IMG/VR virus record: IMGVR_UViG_3300044821_000062
Location: 1-41,078 of that record
Reading direction: 5' to 3' (one strand)
From: a virus
Length of the DNA stretch: 41,078 bases
In this document: positions 7,704 through 14,694 of the stretch, in pieces
How positions within the stretch are numbered: the first letter of the stretch is position 1
Layout of the letters: each line of letters starts with the position of its first letter
Program-made: the position numbers and the translations under genes
The notes under the pieces: model-generated
Told to the model about the DNA's origin: nothing
What the model saw: only the letters and a program-made list of their open reading frames with translations
The model's database searches: none

Positions 7704-8599
7704 TGGAGCACCGAATTGTCGCGACGATGCCAGTTCGGAATGAGGATTGGTGTCTGGCGTACACGCTCAGGCACTTGCTGACCTGGGTGGACATGGTGGT
7801 TGTTTTCCTTCATGCGTGCGAAGACAAGAGCCATGCGATTGTACGGCACATCGATCGCCAGCAACCCGGGCGCCTGTCGGTGATCGTCGAGCCCGATCCG
7901 GTGTGGAGAGAAGCAACGCACCGTCAGACGATGCTGAACTGCGCGCGAATACTCGGAGCGAGCCACATCGTGCTGGTTGACGCCGACGAAGTGCTCACGC
8001 AAAACCTTGTGGCGCCCATCCGGGCGATCATCACCCAGACTCGGCCGGACGCAATCCTTCAGTTGCCGTGGGTTTGTCTTGCCCGATCACTCAGGCAGTA
8101 CTACGCGGCCGGGCCGTGGTTTAACAACTGGGTCACCACAGCGTTTCAGGATTCGCCGGAGTCGTGCTGGCAAGCTCCGAACGGGTACGATTTCCACCAC
8201 CGTCACCCGTTCGGACGTCCGGCTCGGTTTCATCGCCCGATAACGCAATCCGCGGACTCTTCGCACGGCGGCGGGCTCATGCACCTACAGTTCTTGTCGG
8301 AACGTCGGTTACGGGCGAAACAGGCGCTCTACAAGCTCACTGAGCGGTTGCGATGGCCCGACCGCATCTCGCTCGACAAACTGAACGAGATGTACAATTT
8401 CGCGGTATACGGGTCTGATTTATCGAGAAATCCGGTTGCGGAGTGCCACTCTACATGGTGGGGCGATGCATACATGGAAGCGGAAGTTGAGCGATCCATC
8501 GATATCAATGCGGCTCCGTGGCAAGAGGCTGAGTGTCGCCGATTAGTTCGCGAATACCCTCATTTGCGTGAGGGGCTTGACTTGTTCGGAGTGGTGTAA
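7703..8599 (+). CDS. Family 2-like glycosyltransferase
   Basis: 298 aa. The N-terminus (RIVATMPVRNEDWCLAYTL) is the nucleotide-sugar-binding start of many family 2 transferases, and VLVDADEV near residue 91 is the DXD metal site. A His/Arg-rich segment (FHHRHPFGRPARFHRP) and SSHGGG follow at the usual acceptor-loop position. It is the best supported of the four transferases together with the one at 1057-1716. It starts from a TAATG overlap. It is the last gene of the accessory operon before the head genes. Confidence 0.8.
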   Translation: MEHRIVATMPVRNEDWCLAYTLRHLLTWVDMVVVFLHACEDKSHAIVRHIDRQQPGRLSVIVEPDPVWREATHRQTMLNCARILGASHIVLVDADEVLTQNLVAPIRAIITQTRPDAILQLPWVCLARSLRQYYAAGPWFNNWVTTAFQDSPESCWQAPNGYDFHHRHPFGRPARFHRPITQSADSSHGGGLMHLQFLSERRLRAKQALYKLTERLRWPDRISLDKLNEMYNFAVYGSDLSRNPVAECHSTWWGDAYMEAEVERSIDINAAPWQEAECRRLVREYPHLREGLDLFGVV

Positions 8600-8625
8600 A
8601 CTCGTGTTGTACGAACAAAGAGCAA

Positions 8626-8937
8626 ATGATGATCGAAGCTTCCGGAAGCTCTCAATTTGTTACGAAAGACGATTTCAGGGAGTATAAAGAATCGTCCATT
8701 TCCGCACGCCGAGAAACAGACGAGCGCGTCGGCGAACTGGCCGGATCTGTGGGCGAATTGAGAGTTTCAGTCTCTCGTGTCTCAGACTATAATCGGAGGC
8801 ATGACGAACTGGAGTCGCGTGTGAGAGTACTGGAACGAGATGCGTCCGGGCTCGCTTCGGAAATCAGGACAGAACTTCGGGTATGGGGCGCGGTGCTGTG
8901 CATTGCGTTGCCGATCTTGCTTCACTTCTGGAAATAA
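8626..8937 (+). CDS. Tail-anchored coiled-coil membrane protein
   Basis: 103 aa (alternative start at 8629). The first ~80 residues are charged and heptad-like (VGELAGSVGELRVSVSRV, then HDELESRVRVLERD), predicting a coiled coil. One C-terminal TM helix follows (about residues 86-101, GAVLCIALPILLHFW). This is the layout of haemolysin XhlA-like proteins and of some phage lysis-accessory proteins, but similar proteins have other roles. It lies between the glycosyltransferase and the portal. A TGTAAACT at 8595-8602 could be a -10 for a leadered transcript. Confidence 0.55.
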   Translation: MMIEASGSSQFVTKDDFREYKESSISARRETDERVGELAGSVGELRVSVSRVSDYNRRHDELESRVRVLERDASGLASEIRTELRVWGAVLCIALPILLHFWK

Positions 8938-8948
8938 TCTCTGCCGGC

Positions 8949-8962
8949 TGTAGACTTGAGAC
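8949..8962 (+). promoter_or_regulatory. Leaderless -10 element before the portal gene
   Basis: CTGTAGACT contains the -10-like hexamer TAGACT (8951-8956), ending 6 nt before the portal ATG. No Shine-Dalgarno sequence and no palindromic operator are present, and no good -35 is visible. The spacing equals that of the other leaderless starts. Confidence 0.55.
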
Positions 8963-10894
8963 ATGGATCTCTTGCGCTACTTCCGACGCTCCAAGGCTCC
9001 GGCCGCAACTCCCACCACTTCCGATCCCCGCGATTCAGCGTTGCGCGCTCTCTCCGCTCTGGTCGCCGAATCCCAGGCTCGCGATAACTCTCGGGTAGCC
9101 GATCTTGCCGAACGCCTGAGCGAATACGAAGAGGCTCAGCAAATGGCGGGCGCCGGGCCGTGGCTGGCGAATTCCGGCGAGCGCACGAAAGACGCACGCC
9201 GGGCGCTTCGGGAGGCGAACCCCATCAGCGCCCAAGGCGCGTTCGGCGATATCGAGCTTGCGCTTCAGAATGTCGAATGGCGGCGAGAAGTCAACCTGTC
9301 CTGGACGGAGTTCAGCCGATGGGGAATCCAGCAAATCATCCTGATTTCGAGGCTTTACTACATCAAGAACCCCATTCTCCGGCGACTCATTGATGTGTGC
9401 GCGGCGTACGTCTTTGCGCGCGGAGTCGAGGTGTCGAGCACGGACAAAGCCGCGAATGAGGTGCTCGATGAGTTTTTCGAGCGCAACAAAGAAGTGCTCG
9501 GGCGCAACGCTCTGATCAAAGCGGAGAGGGCGAAAGACACAGACGGCAACCTGTTCTTTGCGTTGTTCGCCGATAGGTTCAGTAAAGGCAAAGTGACGGC
9601 CCGAATGCTGGACGCTACGGAAATTCAGGAAATCGTCGCAGATCCAAACGACTCCGCTGTGCCGTGGTATTACCGGCGCGTCTGGACGCAGAGGATCTTT
9701 AATCCGTCCACGGGCGCAACGAAACTCGAAACCACCGAAGCATGGTATCCGGCGCTTGACTACGATCCAGACGAGCAGCCGGAAACCATCGGAACTCGCC
9801 CGGTGCTGTGGGATTGCCGAGTGCTCCACCGTAAATGCGGGACGGTGGGTCAGTGGCAATTTGGTTGTCCGCGGGTATATCCGGCGCTAGACTGGGCAAA
9901 GGCCGCGCGCCGCTATCTGGAAGCCTGCGCAACGCTCGCCGCGTCGCTGGCCCAGTTCAGCCTGACTCTCACCACGAAGGGCGGCCAGGCCGCGCTGGAG
10001 GGCATAAAGCAACAACTTCAGACGACGGTCAGCGCAACACCCGGCAACTCGCTGTGGGATACGAACCCCACGGCCGTGAATGCATCGATCTTCGCTTCCG
10101 GGCCGGGCTCGAAACTCGAAGCGTTCAAGACTTCCGGCGCCGGGCTCGATCCTGAGAAGGTTCGAGACTACAAGCTCATGTGCACGATGGTGAAGGGCGT
10201 TCCTGAGACGTTCCTTGGTGACACGAAGACGGGAAACCTTGCAACCGCGGCGAGTCTCGACAGGCCAACGGAAACGGTGTTTCTCGAAGCGCAAGAGGAA
10301 TGGGTTGAAGATCTGACGACGATTTCTCAATACGTGCTGAAAACGAGCGCGGGCGCGCCATCAGGCAAGCTTCGCGAGTCGCTTGAGAATCCAGCCGCGG
10401 TTGCGATCGTCGGCGCGCGCCGGGTGCTCGGGAAAGACGGCCGCTTTCGTTATACGGAGGCCAGCACGGGCGCGACACCTGGAAAGATCGAGATCAAGGT
10501 GACCTTCCCGTCGATTCGTGAGGGCGATGTGCCGGCGCAAATCGCATCAGTCTGCGACGCGATGACGCTCCAAAACCGTGGCGGTCAGGTCGTCGGTATC
10601 GATGAGAAAGAGGGCGTGCGGAAGCTCGGGGAGCTTGTAGGGCTCGATAACAACGATGAGATCGTGGAGGCGATGTATCCAGAAAGCGAATACGTTGCGG
10701 ACCGATCCAAAGTTCCGCTCGATGCTCCTATCGGCAAAGCGTTGCCGCCGGCCGGTGGTGAACCTCAATTTCAGGCCGGGCAACCGCAGCAGGGGATCCC
10801 CCAAGACAAGCCCGTCGCAACGTCAACGGAAGCGGCGCGCCGAATGGTGGAGGCCGCGCGCGAGCTGCGGCAAGCGGTGGCGAGCCTATCATGA
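8963..10894 (+). CDS. Portal protein
   Basis: Forms the dodecameric ring at the capsid vertex through which DNA is packaged and to which the neck and tail attach. At 643 aa it is in the long range for portals. The N-terminal ~100 residues are charged and helical. The core begins near LSWTEFSRWGIQQIILISRLYY and contains the conserved region around VKGVPETFLGDTKTGNLATA, typical of siphovirus portals, followed by a C-terminal Pro/Gln-rich tail. It overlaps the MuF-like gene by 4 nt. The ATG lies 6 nt after a TAGACT hexamer and lacks a ribosome binding site, so the first head gene is probably read from a leaderless mRNA. Confidence 0.9.
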   Translation: MDLLRYFRRSKAPAATPTTSDPRDSALRALSALVAESQARDNSRVADLAERLSEYEEAQQMAGAGPWLANSGERTKDARRALREANPISAQGAFGDIELALQNVEWRREVNLSWTEFSRWGIQQIILISRLYYIKNPILRRLIDVCAAYVFARGVEVSSTDKAANEVLDEFFERNKEVLGRNALIKAERAKDTDGNLFFALFADRFSKGKVTARMLDATEIQEIVADPNDSAVPWYYRRVWTQRIFNPSTGATKLETTEAWYPALDYDPDEQPETIGTRPVLWDCRVLHRKCGTVGQWQFGCPRVYPALDWAKAARRYLEACATLAASLAQFSLTLTTKGGQAALEGIKQQLQTTVSATPGNSLWDTNPTAVNASIFASGPGSKLEAFKTSGAGLDPEKVRDYKLMCTMVKGVPETFLGDTKTGNLATAASLDRPTETVFLEAQEEWVEDLTTISQYVLKTSAGAPSGKLRESLENPAAVAIVGARRVLGKDGRFRYTEASTGATPGKIEIKVTFPSIREGDVPAQIASVCDAMTLQNRGGQVVGIDEKEGVRKLGELVGLDNNDEIVEAMYPESEYVADRSKVPLDAPIGKALPPAGGEPQFQAGQPQQGIPQDKPVATSTEAARRMVEAARELRQAVASLS

Positions 10895-11568
10895 AAGATG
10901 AGTTGACCGCACTGGCCGAGTCACTGGACTCGAAGGCCCGGGCGAAGATCGTTGATCCGGTGATTGCGGCGATAACCGCGCTACTCGCCCGGCGCTTCCG
11001 GAAACAGGCCGGACTCGTGGCAGCCGGCATGTCGATCTCTCACGGCCAGGACCTGAAGACGGCCGCTCGGCTTGACGCGCTGCTCGAACAAGCCGAAGAC
11101 GGCGGCGCCGGGCTGGTAGCCGATGAATTGGGGCTCTCCGACTTGGAGGCTCCGGACCTGACCCGGCAGGGCACCGACATCCTTGCTGACCTGGACCGCA
11201 CGTCCGCGCGTGAGGTGCGCTCGATCATCAAAGATGGGACTTTGAAGGGTCTCAGCCGCGAAGAGATTCAGGCCCAGATCGAGGCCGCGTTCAACGGGTG
11301 GGCTGATGCCAGGGCGAACGCCAGCGCGGTGCATGAGGCGTCTACGGCGCTCCACGATGGGATGCTGGCGGCGGCGCGTGCGAGCGGTGAAACGCTCGTC
11401 AAAGAGTGGCTGACCGATTCCGATCCGTGCCCCACGTGCGAGGATAACGCGGGTGAGCAGATCGGGCTCGATGAGCCGTTTGCTTCCGGTGAGATGGCTC
11501 CGCCGCAGCACCTTAATTGCCGGTGTTCTATGCGGGTTTTTGCGGCGTCCGAGGCCTCCGAAGAGTAG
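10891..11568 (+). CDS. Minor head protein, MuF/SPP1 gp7-like
   Basis: 225 aa, directly after the portal (ATGA-type overlap), the usual place of MuF-like minor head proteins that bind the portal and enter the capsid in small numbers. The C-terminal third holds the family's hallmark: DSDPCPTCEDNAGE, then EMAPPQHLNCRCSMRV, a Cys/His set that may bind metal. The N-terminal half is alpha-helical. No toxin domain is fused to its C-terminus, unlike some long MuF proteins. Confidence 0.85.
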   Translation: MKDELTALAESLDSKARAKIVDPVIAAITALLARRFRKQAGLVAAGMSISHGQDLKTAARLDALLEQAEDGGAGLVADELGLSDLEAPDLTRQGTDILADLDRTSAREVRSIIKDGTLKGLSREEIQAQIEAAFNGWADARANASAVHEASTALHDGMLAAARASGETLVKEWLTDSDPCPTCEDNAGEQIGLDEPFASGEMAPPQHLNCRCSMRVFAASEASEE

Positions 11569-11631
11569 CGGATCCAATATCGCTGGAAACGTCGGCGGAG
11601 TATCGCCAATTCCGGCGTGGGTGTCAATCGT

Positions 11632-11690
11632 AGTACTTTAGTTCCATTTACAGCCAATAGGGAATCAGGCTATGCTCTCCCGTGTGGAGG
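11632..11690 (+). promoter_or_regulatory. Operator plus conventional promoter, copy C
   Basis: The palindrome AGTACT-TT-AGTTCC (11632-11645) is followed directly by a -35 TTTACA (11647-11652), an 18-bp spacer and -10 TATGCT (11671-11676). There are no TGTAGT boxes. Unlike the other copies, the transcript should have a short leader with a ribosome binding site (TGGAGG, 11685-11690) before the ATG at 11699. The palindrome keeps the same distance to the predicted transcription start (about 38 bp) as in the leaderless copies. The rest of 11569-11698 shows no gene. Confidence 0.65.
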
Positions 11691-11698
11691 CATAGCCC

Positions 11699-11833
11699 AT
11701 GTCTGTTGTAGCTGGAGTGATCGCGTTCGGTTTCTTGTGGCTCGTTTTGTCGGCGTGCTTGCGGTCGCCGAAGTCAGGCCGTAAGCCGATGGACCTGGAA
11801 CGGCTGGAAAGGACGGGAAACCTGTGGCTGTAG
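11699..11833 (+). CDS. Small membrane protein or lipoprotein, 44 aa
   Basis: It starts MSVVAGVIAFGFLWLVLSAC; a hydrophobic segment ends in LSAC, which fits a lipobox, although the N-terminus lacks the usual basic residues. The remaining ~24 residues are basic and soluble. A good TGGAGG site precedes the ATG. A short lipoprotein could act as an outer-membrane spanin, but no inner-membrane partner overlaps it, so it may simply be a single-pass membrane protein. It overlaps the next gene by 10 nt. Confidence 0.5.
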   Translation: MSVVAGVIAFGFLWLVLSACLRSPKSGRKPMDLERLERTGNLWL

Positions 11834-12072
11834 GCATATCGAAGGTTCGGGCTCAGGTGTGCGTGGAAGCACTTGCGGCGCTTCGCAGTATCGCGCGGAA
11901 CTCGAAAGACGCCTGGGCGCGCCGGGCGGCCGAAGCATCGGTATACCGGTGCGGCCGGCTGTTACAGGAGTTCTCTGATTCTCTCCCGGTTCCGTTGGCG
12001 TCGGAGCCGGTAGAGGCGGAGATCCCGTGCGGTGAGTGCGGGGCATCGCTTACGGGGTGCGCTTGTGGCTGA
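11824..12072 (+). CDS. Hypothetical protein with C-terminal Cys cluster
   Basis: 82 aa from a GTG start preceded by GGAAAGG. The first 60 residues are helical. The C-terminus ends in CGECGASLTGCACG, four Cys that could bind one zinc ion. The family is not recognised. It is the second gene of the small operon under promoter C and overlaps the next gene by 8 nt. Confidence 0.55.
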   Translation: MAVGISKVRAQVCVEALAALRSIARNSKDAWARRAAEASVYRCGRLLQEFSDSLPVPLASEPVEAEIPCGECGASLTGCACG

Positions 12073-12301
12073 AGCTAGACAGAAACTCAGCGCCGAGTTG
12101 GCCAAGGCCGCGGCTGTATCTCCGTTAATCCATATCGAGCCTGACGATTGTTGCCGCTTAAGACTTCGGCGAGCGTTGCCGAAGCTTGGCTCAGCAACCA
12201 TCTGGGAGTGTCCGTGGTGCTTTTGTGAGTGGAAACGCCGCGATTCCGATGGCGTTATCGGATGGTATCCGGTGGTGTGGGCGGGGCGGTTACCGGGTTG
12301 A
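12065..12301 (+). CDS. Hypothetical small Cys-rich protein
   Basis: 78 aa from a GTG at 12065 that overlaps the previous stop; the frame is open further upstream but no better start is seen there. CC near residue 27 and CPWCFCEW near residue 50 could form a zinc-ribbon-like site. It ends by running 12 nt into the convergent minus-strand gene. Function unknown. Confidence 0.5.
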   Translation: MAEARQKLSAELAKAAAVSPLIHIEPDDCCRLRLRRALPKLGSATIWECPWCFCEWKRRDSDGVIGWYPVVWAGRLPG

Positions 12302-12568
12302 GGACACGAATTCCGGACGCTTCGTCTCAGCGATCCAGGCGGCTACGCTCCCGACCGTGACTTGCCCCATGGGATGCTGTTTCGAGATCTCTTCCAGCAA
12401 CTTCGCTCTCATCGCATCCGCTCCACGCAGGTAGGCTGAGTGCTCCACCATTCCGCTCTTTGTCTCTTCGTACTCCCGCTTGTACTTCGCGCGGCAGCTT
12501 TTGCACCATAGCGGATATCCCGTGGTGTCGAGATTGTCTCCGCACTTTCCGCATTTCAGTTCAGCCAT
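12290..12568 (-). CDS. Small zinc-finger protein on the minus strand
   Basis: 92 aa. The N-terminus AELKCGKCGDNL with WCKSCRAKYKREYEE makes a clear CxxC...CxxC zinc ribbon, followed by a charged helix and an amphipathic C-terminal part. This arrangement is typical of small DNA-binding or homing-endonuclease-related proteins, but no nuclease motif is visible. It is a lone minus-strand gene within the head cluster. The ATG lies 6 nt after a TAAATT hexamer, so it is predicted to be leaderless, and its promoter is divergent from that of the protease/scaffold gene. It could regulate the head operon. Confidence 0.7.
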   Translation of the reverse strand: MAELKCGKCGDNLDTTGYPLWCKSCRAKYKREYEETKSGMVEHSAYLRGADAMRAKLLEEISKQHPMGQVTVGSVAAWIAETKRPEFVSSTR

Positions 12569-12580
12569 ACGTTCAATTTA
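12569..12580 (-). promoter_or_regulatory. Leaderless -10 element for the minus-strand zinc-finger gene
   Basis: Read on the minus strand, TAAATT (12580-12575) is followed by 6 nt and the ATG at 12568. No ribosome binding site is present and no -35 is clear. Confidence 0.55.
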
Positions 12581-12601
12581 CTCTATTTTCCGACTCCAGA
12601 T

Positions 12602-12637
12602 TTGGAGCCGTGCTCACTCGCTTGTATTCTGTGAGCG
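12602..12637 (+). promoter_or_regulatory. Promoter for the protease/scaffold gene, predicted leaderless
   Basis: TTGGAG (12602-12607), a 17-bp spacer, -10 TATTCT (12625-12630, preceded by TG) and then 7 nt to the ATG at 12638. No Shine-Dalgarno sequence. It lies in a 69-bp divergent region with the minus-strand zinc-finger gene. Confidence 0.65.
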
Positions 12638-14290
12638 ATGGCACAGCACATAACGGCTGCTTACCTTTCGGTCGCGCTCCGACTCCAGGAAGCGGCCGGC
12701 GCTGACACTCTTTCCTCAAACGACATTCGCGCTCGGCTCGCTGATGCGATCCAGGATGCGCACCGCGGTACCGGGAAATGGGGCTACTACGTAGACCATT
12801 TCGGCGACGCTGAATCGGGAGACGTGATTTATTCCTGCGACGGCGACACGATGTCGGCGCCCTACTCAATCACCAGCGCGGGCGGCGCTTCGAAGTGCAT
12901 TATCGACATGGAGTCGGCGACGGATGTTGTTCCCAGGACCATTTACGAACCAGAGGCTGACGAAGACGAGCATTACGCCGCGATGGAAGAGAGCTTCCAG
13001 CGCAACGGGCTCTATACCGGGTTGCCGTTGTATGAGCGGTTCATCTCCAAGTCCGAACGTGAAAAGGCCGATGCTTCCGACTTCGCCGGTAAAGGCAAAT
13101 CGTTTCCGATCTTGAAGCCGGAAGACGTCCAGGCCGCGGCGCATGCTCTTGGCCGCGCCGGCGACAAAAACATGGGGCCGTCCGGGATCAAGGCCCGAAT
13201 CATCGGCATCGCGAAGCGCAAGGGTTGGGAGAAATACCTGCCGAAAGCATGGCAGGGCTCCGGTACCGATACGTCAGAAGCAGCGAGTGGAGCAGCTTCT
13301 GGCGAATTGTCGCTCACGGAGTCGGCGGCAACGGTGGATATCATCCGCCTGCAAGAGGCTCGCTCCGACTACGAGATCAAGCTCATTGCTCCGGGCAAAG
13401 GCTCGAGCGCGTACTACACGCCGGAGGTGTTGCGGCGCGATGGGCCGAGTGTGTTTGCGGCCGGCACGCACGTGTATCTCAACCATCCGACGGCGGCCGA
13501 AGAGTCAGCCAGGCCGGAGGGCGATATCCGCAACTTGGCGGGTGTCTTGACCACGGCGGCTGAATATCGCGAGTCGCATCCAAAGGGCGAAGGCTTGTAC
13601 GCGCGCATGAAAGTTTTTGCCGATCACGCCCAAACGGTCGAAGAGAAAGCGCCCCATGTGGGGATGTCGATCAGGGCAAGCGGAATCGCCGAATCCGGCA
13701 AGATGCGCGACGGTGTGCCGGTGCTCAAAGCGCTGACTCATGCGGAGAGCGTTGACGTGGTTACCCGCGCTGGAGCGGGCGGGATGATTCTCACGGAGTC
13801 GGCGCGCGCCGGGTCCGCAAGTTTAAAGGAGGCCGATGAAATGACGGCTGAAGAAGCAAAGAAGCTCATCGATACGGCGGTGGCGGAAGCTACCCGTCCG
13901 TTGCGTGAGCGCGCAATCCAGGGCGATGCCCGGGCGGAAGCGGCTCGACTGCTGGAGTCGGCTACCTTGCCCCACGTCGCCAAACAGCGGATCATCGAGC
14001 GGGCGGTTGTTACGCTTCCGCGCGATGCCGCGGGTGAACTCGACACGGCAAAATTCCGTGAGGCCGTGGTCGCCGAAGCGAAAGCCGAAGGCGAATATCT
14101 CGCCCAGGTGACGGGCTCAGGCCGGGTGTTCGGCATGGGCGCCGGGGCGCCTATCGCCATCGACGCCAAAGAAGCGGAACGCCAAGCCGCGGCCGACAGG
14201 GCTAGCGAGGCCGATGCAGTGAGCATCTTCGAGTCTCTCGGGATGCCGAAAGACGCGGCGCAACTCGCCGCGAAAGGACGTGCGGCATGA
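12638..14290 (+). CDS. Capsid maturation protease fused to scaffold
   Basis: 550 aa. Residues ~150-210 (FPILKPEDVQAAAHALGR, then IKARIIGIAKRKGWEKYLP) match the DUF6582-type region found in phage protease proteins. Residues ~240-390 look like the maturation protease: LIAPGKGSSAYYT, THVYLNHPTAAEES, HVGMSIRASG and AESVDVVTRAGAGG. Residues 402-550 are charged and helical, like a scaffold. An internal start at 13841 with a perfect ribosome binding site should make the scaffold separately. In this role it shapes and then cleaves the prohead around the capsid protein encoded two genes on. The ATG at 12638 has no ribosome binding site. Confidence 0.8.
   Translation: MAQHITAAYLSVALRLQEAAGADTLSSNDIRARLADAIQDAHRGTGKWGYYVDHFGDAESGDVIYSCDGDTMSAPYSITSAGGASKCIIDMESATDVVPRTIYEPEADEDEHYAAMEESFQRNGLYTGLPLYERFISKSEREKADASDFAGKGKSFPILKPEDVQAAAHALGRAGDKNMGPSGIKARIIGIAKRKGWEKYLPKAWQGSGTDTSEAASGAASGELSLTESAATVDIIRLQEARSDYEIKLIAPGKGSSAYYTPEVLRRDGPSVFAAGTHVYLNHPTAAEESARPEGDIRNLAGVLTTAAEYRESHPKGEGLYARMKVFADHAQTVEEKAPHVGMSIRASGIAESGKMRDGVPVLKALTHAESVDVVTRAGAGGMILTESARAGSASLKEADEMTAEEAKKLIDTAVAEATRPLRERAIQGDARAEAARLLESATLPHVAKQRIIERAVVTLPRDAAGELDTAKFREAVVAEAKAEGEYLAQVTGSGRVFGMGAGAPIAIDAKEAERQAAADRASEADAVSIFESLGMPKDAAQLAAKGRAA
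13841..14290 (+). CDS. Nested in-frame scaffold protein
   Basis: An internal ATG in the same frame as the protease is preceded by AAAGGAGG (13825-13832) with an 8-nt gap, one of the best ribosome binding sites in the window. The product is 149 aa, starts MTAEEAKKLIDTAVAE and is charged and helical, as expected for a scaffold. This mirrors the nested protease/scaffold arrangement of lambda C/Nu3. The short form would be made in excess over the full-length protein, whose own start is leaderless. Confidence 0.7.
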   Translation: MTAEEAKKLIDTAVAEATRPLRERAIQGDARAEAARLLESATLPHVAKQRIIERAVVTLPRDAAGELDTAKFREAVVAEAKAEGEYLAQVTGSGRVFGMGAGAPIAIDAKEAERQAAADRASEADAVSIFESLGMPKDAAQLAAKGRAA

Positions 14291-14694
14291 TCAATCAGGT
14301 ATACAACGGCACGCCGACATCTCGGCGATTCTCCGCGTGTCCCACAACGGTAAAGGCCGGCGACGCCGTGTTGCTCGGCTCGATTCCGGCCGTCGCGCTC
14401 GACAGCTACCAGAGCATCGAGGGTGGCACGACGTTTCTTCTCGGCGGCACTTTCGCTTTAACCGTCATCGGTCAGACGGCGGAATCTCCGGCCGTCAACG
14501 CGGCGATCAAGCCCGGCGCGAAACTGTACGCCACAGGCACGCTTGACTCGGCAACGAACGTAACGACTGGGTTGACGATCGACGCGAACTCCGGCAATAC
14601 GTTTTTCGGTTATCTGGACCCGTCCTATGTCACGGTGGGATCCGGCTCAACCGACACGAACGCGCAGGTACTTCTCGGCGGAGGTGGAATGTAA
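14287..14694 (+). CDS. Head decoration protein (DUF2190-like)
   Basis: 135 aa, beta-rich and Gly/Thr-rich, lying just before the major capsid gene. The segment VKAGDAVLLGSIPAVAL followed by a repeated beta pattern fits capsid-stabilising decoration proteins of the gpD/DUF2190 type, which sit as trimers on the outer capsid. GAAAGGACG precedes the ATG, which overlaps the previous stop. The stop overlaps the capsid start (TAATG). Confidence 0.75.
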   Translation: MINQVYNGTPTSRRFSACPTTVKAGDAVLLGSIPAVALDSYQSIEGGTTFLLGGTFALTVIGQTAESPAVNAAIKPGAKLYATGTLDSATNVTTGLTIDANSGNTFFGYLDPSYVTVGSGSTDTNAQVLLGGGGM

